Origin: Paenibacillus sp. NFR01
GTDB taxonomy: Bacteria > Bacillota > Bacilli > Paenibacillales > Paenibacillaceae
Direction: 5' to 3'
Assembly (NCBI RefSeq): GCF_900111565.1
Contig: NZ_FOIK01000001.1
Location: 1,519,309 to 1,583,308 of the forward strand
Length of the DNA stretch: 64,000 nt
The position numbers were made by a program, and so were the translations under genes. Of the stretch, positions 9,386 through 17,691 are shown one piece after another; the first letter of the stretch is position 1; every line of letters begins with the position of its first letter. Below the pieces are notes generated by a model. That model was not told the DNA's origin. It did not search any database and saw nothing but the letters and a program-made list of their open reading frames with translations.

Positions 9386-9646
9386 TTATCTTGGCTCTAC
9401 GATCAGCTTGATGGCTGTGCGGTCTTCCCCATCGATAACGATGTCGGTAAACGCCGGAATGCAGACCAGATCGACGCCGCTCGGAGCGACAAATCCCCGG
9501 GCAATGGCAACGGCTTTCACCGCTTGATTGAGCGCCCCGGCGCCTATGGCTTGCAGTTCGGCTGACCCACGTTCACGAAGAACACCTGCTAGTGCGCCGG
9601 CAACGGAATTCGGATTGGATTTGGCTGATACTTTTAAGACATCCAT
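9386..9646 (-). CDS. spoVS: Stage V sporulation protein S
   Basis: An 86-residue Alba-like small protein needed for normal sporulation progression and spore-coat/dehydration steps in Bacillus. The sequence is nearly the family consensus: VSAKSNPNSVAGALAG near the start, AIGAGALNQAVKAVAIARG in the middle and AIKLIVEPR at the end. A GGGGAGG Shine-Dalgarno precedes the ATG. It is the last gene of the conserved recA-recX-rny-ymdB-spoVS neighbourhood, and a candidate sigma-H promoter lies 50-80 bp upstream, in agreement with the known sigma-H control in B. subtilis. Confidence 0.97.
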   Translation of the reverse strand: MDVLKVSAKSNPNSVAGALAGVLRERGSAELQAIGAGALNQAVKAVAIARGFVAPSGVDLVCIPAFTDIVIDGEDRTAIKLIVEPR

Positions 9647-9697
9647 AGTAAGTACCTCCCCTGGGAAAATGATGGTGTTCTTCCACTACTGTAGATG

Positions 9698-9726
9698 TTA
9701 TTCGCGAGAGAAGAAATAATTCCTTC
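9698..9726 (-). promoter_or_regulatory. Candidate sigma-H promoter of spoVS
   Basis: On the minus strand GAAGGAATT (9718-9726) is followed after 11 bp by CGCGAATAA (9698-9706). The sigma-H consensus is RnAGGAWWW, 11-12 bp, RnnGAATWW; only the first base of the -10 differs. The -10 ends 51 bp before the start codon. Confidence 0.7.
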
Positions 9727-9845
9727 TTTTTACGAGCCACTACGGAGAAAATAGTACAAAAGATGTTGTTTTTCGATATGAAAAATATCACGCTTTACCC
9801 AAATTTAGCGAACTTTTCCGAAACTCCTGCGAAAATCTTCCTGCT

Positions 9846-10640
9846 TTAGCTCATCACCCATTCATCTTCACGCATACGGATTTTCTCTACCCGCGTGGCT
9901 TTGCCTGTTGCTTCGTCAAGCTCTGCGAATAACCCGTGCAGCTGCCATTTCCCTTCATCCACGACAAAACGGGACGGCAATTGGGTTGTGAATTTATAAA
10001 GAACCGCATCCTTTTCCATACCCAAAATTCCCTCTCTTGAACCAACCATGCCTGCATCGGTTAAATACGCGGTTCCTCCGGGTAAAATCACTTCGTCATT
10101 GCTTTGCACATGTGTATGCGTGCCAACCACGATCGACGCTTGCCCGTCCATAAAATACCCCATCGCGATTTTTTCGGAGGTTGCTTCGGCATGAAAATCA
10201 ACGAGAATGCATTTCGTCTTCTGTCTCAGCTCGTCGACGATTTCTTCGCCAATGCGGAACGGATCGTCGATCGCCGGCAAAAACGTGCGGCCCTGCAGAT
10301 TCACGATCCCCAGCTGCTTGCCGTTTGCTTTAATGATCGTGTATCCCCGGCCCGGCGTGCCTGGAGGGAAATTCGCCGGCCGGATCAGCCGCGGCTCGTC
10401 ATCGATAAATTCAAAGATATCTTTGTTGTCCCACGTGTGGTTGCCCATCGTAATGCCGTGCACGCCCCAGTTGAAAAACTCGTTGGCGATGGCGGACGTG
10501 ATGCCCCGCCCTGCGGCAGCGTTCTCTCCGTTGGCAATGATGATATGCGGCTGATATTTGCTTTTGAGCGACGGCAGCATTTCGCGCAGCGCTTTTCTAC
10601 CCGTATTGCCGACGATGTCGCCGATAAATAAAACTTTGAT
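9846..10640 (-). CDS. ymdB: YmdB-type metallophosphoesterase (TIGR00282), probable ATC start
   Basis: Calcineurin-like phosphodiesterase; B. subtilis YmdB hydrolyses 2',3'- and 3',5'-cyclic nucleotides and affects biofilm and motility choice. Metal-site motifs are all present: GDIVG, NGENAA, MGNHTWDN, DFHAEATSEK and GTHTHVQS. An in-frame TTG exists at 10676, but it lies in the T-run of the rny terminator with no ribosome site. AGGAGG stands exactly 8 nt before an ATC at 10638-10640, where the protein (I)KVLFIGDIVG lines up with the normal N-terminus M-(R/K)-(I/V)-LFIGD. From there it is 264 residues, the length I recall for B. subtilis YmdB. I therefore annotate a non-canonical ATC start. Confidence 0.85.
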   Translation of the reverse strand: MKVLFIGDIVGNTGRKALREMLPSLKSKYQPHIIIANGENAAAGRGITSAIANEFFNWGVHGITMGNHTWDNKDIFEFIDDEPRLIRPANFPPGTPGRGYTIIKANGKQLGIVNLQGRTFLPAIDDPFRIGEEIVDELRQKTKCILVDFHAEATSEKIAMGYFMDGQASIVVGTHTHVQSNDEVILPGGTAYLTDAGMVGSREGILGMEKDAVLYKFTTQLPSRFVVDEGKWQLHGLFAELDEATGKATRVEKIRMREDEWVMS

Positions 10641-10677
10641 GGTGTCCGCCTCCTGACCTGCTTCTCTGTTCTGCAAA

Positions 10678-10700
10678 GAAAAAGGCCCCGGAAGGGGGCC
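10678..10700 (-). terminator. Terminator between rny and ymdB
   Basis: GGCCCC (10684-10689) pairs with GGGGCC (10695-10700), giving on the minus strand GGCCCCCTTCCGGGGCC followed by TTTTTC. It starts 10 bp after the rny stop and ends about 20 bp before the ymdB ribosome site, so ymdB is expressed by read-through or from an unseen promoter. Confidence 0.8.
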
Positions 10701-10710
10701 GATTTCCTGA

Positions 10711-12252
10711 TTATTTCGCGTATTCTACCGCCCGTGTCTCGCGAATGACGGTGACCTTGATATGACCCGGATAATCCAGCTCGCTCTCGATCATCTTCGT
10801 AATGTCGCGGGCCAGACGGAAGGCTTCCGCATCGTCGATCTTCTCCGGCTGTACCATGACGCGCACTTCGCGGCCCGCCTGAATCGCATACGACTTCTCG
10901 ACGCCTTCGAAGGACTCGGAGATTTCTTCGAGTTTCTCCAGACGTTTAATATACGTTTCCAGCGTTTCGCGCCGCGCGCCCGGACGTGCCGCCGACAAGG
11001 CGTCGGCTGCACCGACCAGCATAGCGATGACCGAAGTCGCTTCGACGTCGCCATGGTGGGATGCGATACTGTTGATCACGACCGGATGTTCCTTGTACTT
11101 CTTCGCCAGCTCGACGCCGATCTCCACATGCGAACCTTCCACTTCGTGGTCCAGCGCCTTGCCGATGTCATGAAGCAATCCGGCACGTTTTGCAAGCACG
11201 ATGTCTTCCCCAAGCTCACCGGCCATCAGTCCGCTCAAATAAGCGACTTCCATAGAGTGCTTAAGCACATTTTGACCATAGCTCGTACGGAATTTCAAGC
11301 GGCCCAAAATTTTGATGAGATCCGGATGCAGACCGTGAACGCCAACCTCGAAGGTTGCCTGTTCGCCGTACTCGCGGATCCGTTCATCCACTTCTTTGCG
11401 GGATTTCTCGACCATTTCCTCGATACGTGCCGGATGGATACGACCGTCGGCCACCAGTTTCTCCAGTGCCGTCCGTGCCACTTCGCGGCGAATCGGATCG
11501 AAGCCCGACAGGATCACCGCTTCCGGCGTATCGTCGATAATCAGATCGATCCCGGTCAACGTTTCGAGAGCGCGGATGTTGCGGCCTTCGCGGCCGATAA
11601 TCCGTCCCTTCATTTCTTCGTTCGGCAGCGTGACAACCGATACGGTCGTTTCCGCTACATGGTCCGCCGCACAGCGCTGAATCGCCAGCGTGATGATTTC
11701 GCGGGCCTTCTTGTCCGCTTCCTCTTTCGCCTGCTGTTCGATGTCTTTGATCATCTGCGCGGTTTCGTGGCGAACTTCCTGCTCCACGTTGCTGAGGATG
11801 ATGCTGCGAGCATCATCGATGCTCAGATTCGAGATGCGCTCCAGTTCGCTAACCTGATTCTTGTAAATTACGTCGATTTGTTGCTGGGTTTCGTCAATTC
11901 GTTTCTCTTTGTTAGCTACTTGCTCTTCTTTTCGTTCGAGCGATTCCATTTTTTTATCCAGTGATTCTTCCTTTTGCAGCAAACGTCTCTCTTGCCGTTG
12001 AATCTCATTCCGACGTTCACGAGTTTCCTTCTCGGCCTCGGTACGGATTCTGTGGACTTCATCCTTAGCCTCGAGTACCGTTTCCTTCTTCAGCGCCTCA
12101 GCCTCTTTCTTCGCGTTCTCCACGATGACGAGGGCTTCTTTCTCGGCGCTGGAAATTTTAGCTTCTGCAAGGGATTTACGAATAAAATAACCGAATCCAA
12201 AGAAAATTGCAGCTACAACGAGAACGATAATGACCCAGATCCAGGATTGCAT
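10711..12252 (-). CDS. rny: Ribonuclease Y
   Basis: Membrane-anchored endoribonuclease that starts much of mRNA decay in Firmicutes. Order: one N-terminal transmembrane helix (residues about 5-25), a long coiled coil to about 200, the KH domain ([15 protein letters not shown]), the HD domain (LLHDIGKA, with IASHHGD further on) and a conserved C-terminal domain ending TRAVEYAK. Length 513 fits the family. GAGGAGG lies 8 nt before the ATG at 12252; a GTG three codons earlier overlaps that ribosome site and is rejected. It sits between recX and ymdB, as in related genomes. Confidence 0.97.
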   Translation of the reverse strand: MQSWIWVIIVLVVAAIFFGFGYFIRKSLAEAKISSAEKEALVIVENAKKEAEALKKETVLEAKDEVHRIRTEAEKETRERRNEIQRQERRLLQKEESLDKKMESLERKEEQVANKEKRIDETQQQIDVIYKNQVSELERISNLSIDDARSIILSNVEQEVRHETAQMIKDIEQQAKEEADKKAREIITLAIQRCAADHVAETTVSVVTLPNEEMKGRIIGREGRNIRALETLTGIDLIIDDTPEAVILSGFDPIRREVARTALEKLVADGRIHPARIEEMVEKSRKEVDERIREYGEQATFEVGVHGLHPDLIKILGRLKFRTSYGQNVLKHSMEVAYLSGLMAGELGEDIVLAKRAGLLHDIGKALDHEVEGSHVEIGVELAKKYKEHPVVINSIASHHGDVEATSVIAMLVGAADALSAARPGARRETLETYIKRLEKLEEISESFEGVEKSYAIQAGREVRVMVQPEKIDDAEAFRLARDITKMIESELDYPGHIKVTVIRETRAVEYAK

Positions 12253-12277
12253 CTGATTCACCTCCTCGTTGGTTCCT

Positions 12278-12293
12278 CCAAGGTATTCCTTGG
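12278..12293 (-). other. Short hairpin in the rny leader
   Basis: CCAAGG-TATT-CCTTGG (as read on the plus strand) forms a 6-bp stem close upstream of the rny ribosome site in the 5' leader. No T-run follows. It may only be a structural element; a regulatory role is not shown. The rest of the 296-bp space between recX and rny holds the promoter listed separately and a 14-bp dyad ATGATT-GG-AATCAT at 12434-12447. Confidence 0.3.
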
Positions 12294-12495
12294 GTTTTGT
12301 GCAGTTGTTAAACTATCCGTTCATCACCATAGAAAAAAACGGTAATACACCGATTGCCTTTCTGCAAGTGCTGCGAAAAGCATACTGCCCGCCATACCGG
12401 CGCTTACATGTCAGATAAGTGTACGCGAATCGAATGATTGGAATCATCTTTTTGGGAAGGAAAAAGGACTCATGGTTCATGCCGATTCATGTTAT

Positions 12496-12525
12496 ATTTT
12501 ATTATTTATAAAAAGACATTGTCAA
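12496..12525 (-). promoter_or_regulatory. Sigma-A-type promoter for rny
   Basis: TTGACA (12520-12525) is followed by 18 bp and TAAAAT (12496-12501) on the minus strand, in a strongly AT-rich stretch. It begins 24 bp after the recX stop and gives a leader of about 240 nt before rny. Confidence 0.65.
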
Positions 12526-12548
12526 GAGAGTCGATCTTCGTTCCAAAG

Positions 12549-13289
12549 TCAAGAGAATCCGTCTGGAAAGTACATCTCATCGATGTCGTCTCCCGAATCG
12601 GTTTCTTCGCGCAAAATATTCAGCACCTGCCGCACCGTTTCGCCACCGAATCCCCGCCGCATCAGGAACGCGCCGGTCTTGCGGCGTTTATCGTACGGTT
12701 CACCGCTGAGCATGTTCCATTTCTTGCGCGCCGTCGCCAGTGCGTTTTCCAGCTCCTGCTCCGGTGTAATTTCCTCCAGCGCGTCCGCAATCAGCGATTT
12801 GTCGATGCCTTTCTCCCGCAGCTCCTGGCGGATCCACAGCTTGCCTTTGCGCTGGCTGTTCAACCGTTGCTCCGCCCATTGCCGCGCATACAGCGGATCG
12901 TCGAGAAAACGTTCTTCCGTCAGCCGCTGCACAACTTCGGTTATTATAGTCTCTCCGATTTCCTTCTCCCGTAAACGGCGGACCATCTCCGTAGAGGTTC
13001 TCGGCTTCCGTTCCAGGTAGCGCAGCCCTTCCACGTACGCACGCTGGCGCTCATCGGCAATGACAATTTCCTGTAAATCTGCCTTCAGGAAAACGCCGCC
13101 GGTAAGCATCCGGTATTTAATCATCACATCTTCATGAACCGACAGTTTATGCTCCCCAAAATAGATCAGGTAACGTTGACCCTTCTTTTCACGCTCCACC
13201 CGGGTGATCGTCAGTTGCTCTCCGTCAGGGAAATCGCCTAACAGCTCGCCGGGTTCCTCTTCCGGCTCCGGATTCAATTGAATGACCAT
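12549..13289 (-). CDS. recX: Regulatory protein RecX
   Basis: Modulates RecA filament growth and its coprotease activity. The protein is built of three-helix RecX repeats: the segment around LRYLERKPRTSTEMVRRLRE, then RFLDDPLYARQWAEQRL with KGKLWIRQELREKGI, then RRGFGGETVRQVLNIL near the C-terminus. At 246 residues it has an N-terminal beta-rich extension (residues 1-85), common in Firmicute RecX. GGGAGG precedes the ATG. It follows recA after a strong terminator (13333-13367), so recX may depend on read-through of recA transcripts. Confidence 0.93.
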   Translation of the reverse strand: MVIQLNPEPEEEPGELLGDFPDGEQLTITRVEREKKGQRYLIYFGEHKLSVHEDVMIKYRMLTGGVFLKADLQEIVIADERQRAYVEGLRYLERKPRTSTEMVRRLREKEIGETIITEVVQRLTEERFLDDPLYARQWAEQRLNSQRKGKLWIRQELREKGIDKSLIADALEEITPEQELENALATARKKWNMLSGEPYDKRRKTGAFLMRRGFGGETVRQVLNILREETDSGDDIDEMYFPDGFS

Positions 13290-13332
13290 ACGTTGGCCTC
13301 CCCTCTCTCAAGTTAAATATTCTCTTTATAGG

Positions 13333-13367
13333 CGAAAAGGCGCCCTGGATGCTGTTACCAGGGCGCC
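13333..13367 (-). terminator. recA-recX intergenic terminator
   Basis: A perfect 10-bp GC-rich stem GGCGCCCTGG (13339-13348) with CCAGGGCGCC (13358-13367), 9-nt loop, followed on the minus strand by TTTTCGCC. The stem lies 47 bp after the recA stop. Partial read-through would set the RecA:RecX ratio, as reported in other bacteria. Confidence 0.85.
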
Positions 13368-13413
13368 CGAAACCATATACTATTTCATTCTCTCCGCGAT
13401 AGCGCGGCAGAAA

Positions 13414-14478
13414 TTATTCAATTTCGAGCAGCAGATTCTCTTCTTCTTCCTTCTCCGCAGCAATTTCGGATTCGCTTGGCGCCGCAACAATCGTGGACAG
13501 ATTGCTGGCTTCACGGATCTTGTTCTCGATGATCAGAGCAATGTCCTGATGCTCCTTCAGGAATTGCTTGGCATTCTCGCGGCCTTGGCCGAGACGTTCG
13601 CCTTCATAGGAATACCAAGCACCGCTCTTGTTGATGATATCCATGTCTGTTCCCATATCGACAAGGCTGCCCTCTCTCGAGATCCCTTCACCGTACATGA
13701 TGTCGACGTCGGCTTGCTTGAACGGAGGTGCTACCTTGTTCTTGACAACTTTGATCCGGGTACGGTTACCTACCACATCATTGCCCATCTTGATGCTCTC
13801 TACCCGCCGTACATCAAGACGCACCGAAGAGTAGAATTTAAGCGCGCGGCCGCCCGGCGTCGTTTCCGGATTGCCGAACATCACGCCGATCTTCTCACGA
13901 AGCTGGTTAATGAAGATGGCAATCGTGTTGGATTTGTTGATGGCGCCGGACAGTTTCCGCAGCGCCTGCGACATCAGACGCGCTTGCAAGCCGACATGGG
14001 AATCGCCCATTTCGCCTTCGATTTCCGCCTTCGGCACCAGTGCCGCTACAGAGTCGACGACGATGATGTCCACTGCGCCGCTGCGTACGAGCGCTTCGGC
14101 GATTTCCAGCGCCTGCTCGCCGGTATCCGGCTGGGACAGCAGCAATTCGTCGATATTTACGCCCAGTGCCTGGGCGTATTTAGGATCGAGCGCATGCTCC
14201 GCATCGATAAATGCGGCTTGTCCGCCAACCTTTTGCACTTCTGCGATGGCATGCAGGGCCACTGTTGTCTTACCGGAAGATTCCGGTCCATATACTTCGA
14301 TAATGCGGCCTTTAGGAAGTCCGCCGATTCCCAGAGCAATATCAAGGGCCAAGGCGCCGCTTGGAACGACCTCTACCTTCATGTGGGTAGATTCGCCCAG
14401 CTTCATAATCGAACCTTTACCAAATTGTTTTTCTATTTGACGAAGCGCCATATCCAGCGCTGCACGACGATCTGACAA
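13414..14478 (-). CDS. recA: Recombinase RecA
   Basis: DNA-dependent ATPase for homologous recombination and the SOS coprotease. Walker A GPESSGKT is at residues 64-71, the MAW motif region and loop L1/L2 ([17 protein letters not shown]) are intact, and the C-terminus ends in the usual acidic tail. The accepted start is TTG at 14478 giving [18 protein letters not shown], identical in register with B. subtilis RecA; a GTG 18 bp upstream overlaps the GAAGGAAG ribosome site. A promoter and a LexA-type box lie 30-85 bp upstream. Confidence 0.98.
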   Translation of the reverse strand: MSDRRAALDMALRQIEKQFGKGSIMKLGESTHMKVEVVPSGALALDIALGIGGLPKGRIIEVYGPESSGKTTVALHAIAEVQKVGGQAAFIDAEHALDPKYAQALGVNIDELLLSQPDTGEQALEIAEALVRSGAVDIIVVDSVAALVPKAEIEGEMGDSHVGLQARLMSQALRKLSGAINKSNTIAIFINQLREKIGVMFGNPETTPGGRALKFYSSVRLDVRRVESIKMGNDVVGNRTRIKVVKNKVAPPFKQADVDIMYGEGISREGSLVDMGTDMDIINKSGAWYSYEGERLGQGRENAKQFLKEHQDIALIIENKIREASNLSTIVAAPSESEIAAEKEEEENLLLEIE

Positions 14479-14509
14479 TCCGACCACTTCCTTCACTGTT
14501 TATAGTATT

Positions 14510-14538
14510 ATAATAACGTGTTTTCCGGGCCTTGCCAA
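14510..14538 (-). promoter_or_regulatory. Sigma-A promoter of recA
   Basis: TTGGCA (14533-14538), 17 bp, TATTAT (14510-14515) on the minus strand. The leader before the TTG start is about 25 nt. Confidence 0.65.
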
Positions 14539-14547
14539 GCTTTTTTT

Positions 14548-14561
14548 CGAACATACATTCG
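14548..14561 (-). promoter_or_regulatory. LexA (DinR) box before recA
   Basis: Minus strand CGAATGTATGTTCG differs by one base from the Bacillus consensus CGAACRNRYGTTCG. It stands 9 bp upstream of the -35 element and about 70 bp from the start codon, as expected of an SOS-controlled recA. Confidence 0.8.
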
Positions 14562-14722
14562 TTTTTTTCAGTGGGAGAGAATCTTCTCCCTTATATTGTA
14601 AACCCCCTCCCGCAACCATAATCAGGAAGGAACCGTACCGCCGGACATTTAAAAAATAATGAGGAGGGCAGCGTAGACGGCATGGGCGGCATTTATGTAA
14701 CGGGTCAGCCCCATCTCACATA

Positions 14723-14761
14723 TAAAACAAAAAACCGCAGCAAGATGTACATGCCACGGTT
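14723..14761 (-). terminator. Terminator downstream of cinA
   Basis: AACCGCAGCA (14733-14742) pairs with TGCCACGGTT (14752-14761) allowing G-U pairs, followed on the minus strand by TTTTTTGTTTT. It ends the ymf-pgsA-cinA unit, leaving recA with its own promoter. The other part of the 319-bp cinA-recA space (14562-14722) has only a weak GGGAGA/TCTCCC dyad near 14573-14590 and no credible ORF. Confidence 0.85.
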
Positions 14762-14797
14762 CTTCCGTATGATTCAATTATATACCGGCCAAAAACG

Positions 14798-16087
14798 TTA
14801 TTGCAAGGCCGAGCCTTCCAGCGGCGTCTCCACCTTGCGTTCTTCCAGCCTGCGCCAGAGGCGGTACAGCAGCGCCTTGACGGTACGCAGCCGGATGTTC
14901 TCGCGCGTGCCCTTCAGATTAAGCTCGTAGACTTCGGTCTTCCGTCCGCGTTCGGCCAGTCCCACGAACACCAGCCCGACCGGCTTGCGTTCGGAGTAGC
15001 CCGGTCCGGCAACGCCGGTTACGGAAAGGCCAAAATCGCTGTCCGCGATCATGCGGACCTGATCGGCGAGCACTTCTGCCACTTCCCGGCTGACCGCACC
15101 GACCGCCTCCGGGCCTTCCAGCATCGCGGCGGGCACGTTCAGCAGCTTTTTCTTCAGGTCATTGGAATAGCAGACGATGCCGCCGGCGAACATGGACGCG
15201 CTACCGGGAATGTTGGTGATGCTCTCCATCAGCAGTCCTCCGGTGCAGCTTTCGGCGGCGCTGAGCGTCAGTCCGGCATCCGCCATCCAGTCGACGATCA
15301 GCTGCTCCAGCGGCACGTCGATGTTGGCGTACATATGCTCAGGCAATATGCCTTGAATTTTCTTCTCCAGCGCATCCAGCTTCACCATGGCATCGCGTTC
15401 GGAAGGAGCCTTGGTGGAGATGCGCACCGTCACTTCGCCTTCCTTTGCATACGGGGCGATGGTCGGGTCGGTCTGGGTGCGGATCAGGTCGATCAGCTTG
15501 TCTTCCAGCAGCGATTCGCCGATGCCGGCGAATTTGAGCATTTTGGAATAGATCGGCATTTCATTCGTTAGCGCGTGCTGCAGCAGCCACGGCTTCGCTT
15601 TATCCGTAAACATCGGCTTCATTTCGCGCGGCGGGCCGGGCAGCACAATGTAGAATTTGCCGTCCTGCTCCAGCGCGGCGCCGACCGCCAGGCCGATCTC
15701 GTTTGGCAGCGGCGTCGCCCCGTCCAGCATCAAGGCCTGCTTGCGGTTGTTTTCGGTCATGACGATCTTCCGGTCGTCAAAGAAACGCTGCACATGGTCC
15801 ATCGCCATCTGGTCGATGTGAATCTGGCGGCCCAAGGCGGCGGCAAGCCCCTCTTTGGTCAGATCGTCTTCGGTAGGCCCGATGCCGCCGGTAAACAGGA
15901 TGATATCCGCACGGCTTCGGGCGATTTCGATCGCCTGCTGCAAGCGGCCGTTGTTGTCGCCGACCACGGTTTGAAAATAAACGTCGATCCCGAGAGCCGC
16001 CAGCTCCGTCGATAAAAACTGGCTGTTTGTATTTACGATTTGACCGAGCAGCAGCTCGGTGCCTACAGCAATAATTTCCGCATTCAT
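14798..16087 (-). CDS. cinA: CinA: competence/damage-inducible protein A
   Basis: A two-domain protein: an N-terminal molybdopterin-binding-like COG1058 domain (starts NAEIIAVGTELLLGQ, with LFTGGIGPTEDDLTKE) and a C-terminal CinA/PncC-type nicotinamide-nucleotide amidase domain (SAAESCTGGLLMESIT, VTGVAGPG). It is thought to recycle or repair NAD by-products (NMN deamidation) and is linked to competence by its position before recA. 429 residues is the normal length. GAAGGAGGG precedes the ATG. It lies 41 bp downstream of pgsA. Confidence 0.94.
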   Translation of the reverse strand: MNAEIIAVGTELLLGQIVNTNSQFLSTELAALGIDVYFQTVVGDNNGRLQQAIEIARSRADIILFTGGIGPTEDDLTKEGLAAALGRQIHIDQMAMDHVQRFFDDRKIVMTENNRKQALMLDGATPLPNEIGLAVGAALEQDGKFYIVLPGPPREMKPMFTDKAKPWLLQHALTNEMPIYSKMLKFAGIGESLLEDKLIDLIRTQTDPTIAPYAKEGEVTVRISTKAPSERDAMVKLDALEKKIQGILPEHMYANIDVPLEQLIVDWMADAGLTLSAAESCTGGLLMESITNIPGSASMFAGGIVCYSNDLKKKLLNVPAAMLEGPEAVGAVSREVAEVLADQVRMIADSDFGLSVTGVAGPGYSERKPVGLVFVGLAERGRKTEVYELNLKGTRENIRLRTVKALLYRLWRRLEERKVETPLEGSALQ

Positions 16088-16128
16088 AGCTGACCCTCCT
16101 TCATGCTGAGTATGTACAAGGAACCGTC

Positions 16129-16716
16129 TTACGCGTTGTGAAGCTCAAGCAGCTCCTTGTTTTTGACGAAATAGTCGACTCCCGAATAAATCGTGATCAG
16201 CGCCGCAGCCCAGATCGCGATATCGTCCAGCGGAATGCTGATGAACTGGAACGGAAAATTGTTCAGGAGCAGCAGGGAAATCGCAACGATCTGCACGACC
16301 GTTTTAATTTTGCCCCACTTGCTGGCAGCAACCACTTTGCCTTCAAGCAGTGCCACCTGGCGCAGCCCGGTTACGGCGAATTCACGGCTGATGATGACGA
16401 TGGCGATCCAGGAATCGCAGCGTCCCAGCTCCACCAGCGAGATCAGCACCGCCGACACGAGCAGCTTGTCCGCCAGCGGGTCAAGCAGTTTGCCGAGGTT
16501 GGTTACCATGTTGTATTTTCGGGCAATGTAGCCGTCGATGCCGTCCGTGCTGGCTGCAAGCAAGAAAATGATTGCTGCGATCAAATGATTCACCGATAGC
16601 TGAAAAGAGCCCCAGTGGATCGGTTCAGGATAAAAATTGAAATCGACAAGCAAAAAAATCATCATAATCGGAATGAGACATATACGCGCAAGCGTTATGC
16701 GGTTGGGTAAATTCAC
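16129..16716 (-). CDS. pgsA: CDP-diacylglycerol--glycerol-3-phosphate 3-phosphatidyltransferase
   Basis: Makes phosphatidylglycerophosphate, the committed step to phosphatidylglycerol, in the cytoplasmic membrane. The CDP-alcohol phosphotransferase signature D-G-x2-A-R-x8-G-x3-D-x3-D runs from D61 to D83 (DGYIARKYNMVTNLGKLLD...D). Several hydrophobic helices surround it; 195 residues is typical. The start is GTG with GGGGAGGAAC before it. Its substrate CDP-DAG is made by CdsA, also in this window (57626-58429). Confidence 0.95.
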   Translation of the reverse strand: MNLPNRITLARICLIPIMMIFLLVDFNFYPEPIHWGSFQLSVNHLIAAIIFLLAASTDGIDGYIARKYNMVTNLGKLLDPLADKLLVSAVLISLVELGRCDSWIAIVIISREFAVTGLRQVALLEGKVVAASKWGKIKTVVQIVAISLLLLNNFPFQFISIPLDDIAIWAAALITIYSGVDYFVKNKELLELHNA

Positions 16717-16768
16717 TGAAGTTCCTCCCCTGATCCTTTAAACGAATCCAAAAATCCACCATGTTCTA

Positions 16769-17260
16769 TTATTTAAAGTTCATAAACTGCAGATCGAGCG
16801 GTAGATCGGCTTTACGCAAAAGCTGGATGATAGACTGCAAATCGTCGCGGTTTTTTCCGGTCACGCGGATCTGGTCGCCCTGGATCTGGCTTTTGACTTT
16901 AAGCTTCGAATCGCGGATCAGCACGTTGATTTTTTTGGCGTTCTCCTGGTCGATGCCCTGCTTGAGCCCGAGACGCTGCCTCACCGAGCCTAGTGATGCT
17001 GGTTCGATTTTCCCGAAATCCATATTCTTCAAAGTTATGCCGCGTTTCACCATTTTCGACTGCAAAATATCGATGACGGCATTCAGCTTGTATTCGTCAT
17101 CCGACTGGATGATCAGCGCGTCTTTTTCCAGTTTGAGGTTACTTTTGCTGTTTTTGAAGTCGAACCGGTTCTCGATCTCCTTCTCCGTCTGGTGGACGGC
17201 ATTGGTCAACTCCTGCATATCCATTTTGGATACGATGTCGAATGAACTTTCCGAACTCAT
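16769..17260 (-). CDS. YajQ-family nucleotide-binding protein
   Basis: A 163-residue protein with two ferredoxin-like domains, beginning SSESSFDIVSKMDMQELTNA and ending LPLDLQFMNFK, as expected of the family. Members bind nucleotides or RNA, and some bind cyclic di-GMP (Xanthomonas, Pseudomonas); whether this one does is unknown. Shine-Dalgarno AAAGGA precedes the ATG. It stands between the small membrane gene and pgsA on the same strand; B. subtilis lacks it at this position. Confidence 0.92.
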   Translation of the reverse strand: MSSESSFDIVSKMDMQELTNAVHQTEKEIENRFDFKNSKSNLKLEKDALIIQSDDEYKLNAVIDILQSKMVKRGITLKNMDFGKIEPASLGSVRQRLGLKQGIDQENAKKINVLIRDSKLKVKSQIQGDQIRVTGKNRDDLQSIIQLLRKADLPLDLQFMNFK

Positions 17261-17341
17261 TGTTCCACGTCCTTTGCTAACATTTTACTGCTCCTATTAT
17301 ATGAGAAAAGTAACGCCCCGTCTAATTTATGGAAGAGGCTT

Positions 17342-17377
17342 ATCATAAAAAAACAGCCCCACGAATGGTGGAGCCTC
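17342..17377 (-). terminator. Terminator after the 53-residue membrane gene
   Basis: Minus-strand GGCTCCAC pairs with GTGGGGCT (one G-U) around CATTC and is followed by GTTTTTTTATG. It lies about 75 bp after the stop at 17448. A second hairpin, TCTCCCG with CGGGAGA at 17409-17429, lies nearer the gene and lacks a T-run. Confidence 0.75.
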
Positions 17378-17447
17378 GTTGCATCCGTATGGACTTATGC
17401 GTAGGCACATCTCCCGGTGTTCCCGGGAGACGTTTGCCGCGCATGGC

Positions 17448-17609
17448 TTACCGGCTGCGTGCAGGAGCCCGGAACATATCCAGAATCCCCAGCACGACAT
17501 GCGCAAGCCCAAAACCAAGGATTCCGTAGCCCCAGGCTCCCGGTGTCAAATAATATCCGAGGAGGCTGACGATAATTCCCAGCCCAGTAACGATCCAGCT
17601 GACAGTCAT
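17448..17609 (-). CDS. Small two-helix membrane protein, 53 residues
   Basis: I do not recognise a named family. Read from the ATG at 17609 (preceded by GCGAGGTG, 9-nt spacing) it is almost entirely two hydrophobic helices, about residues 3-21 and 28-47, joined by LTPGAWGYG, with a basic tail FRAPARSR. The frame is open much further upstream, but that part overlaps rodZ and looks non-coding. It follows rodZ by 82 bp and precedes yajQ. A structural or accessory envelope role next to RodZ and PgsA is only a guess from position. Confidence 0.7.
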   Translation of the reverse strand: MTVSWIVTGLGIIVSLLGYYLTPGAWGYGILGFGLAHVVLGILDMFRAPARSR

Positions 17610-17691
17610 GAGAGAATACACCTCGCTTTGGCGTAAGAACTGTAAATCATTTCTAGGTTCTCCCAAAAGCAAAAGGTTATACATGATTGCC

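Noticed and set aside
12438-12974. 178-codon plus-strand frame over the rny promoter and recX
   Set aside because: Antisense to recX, TTG start without ribosome site.
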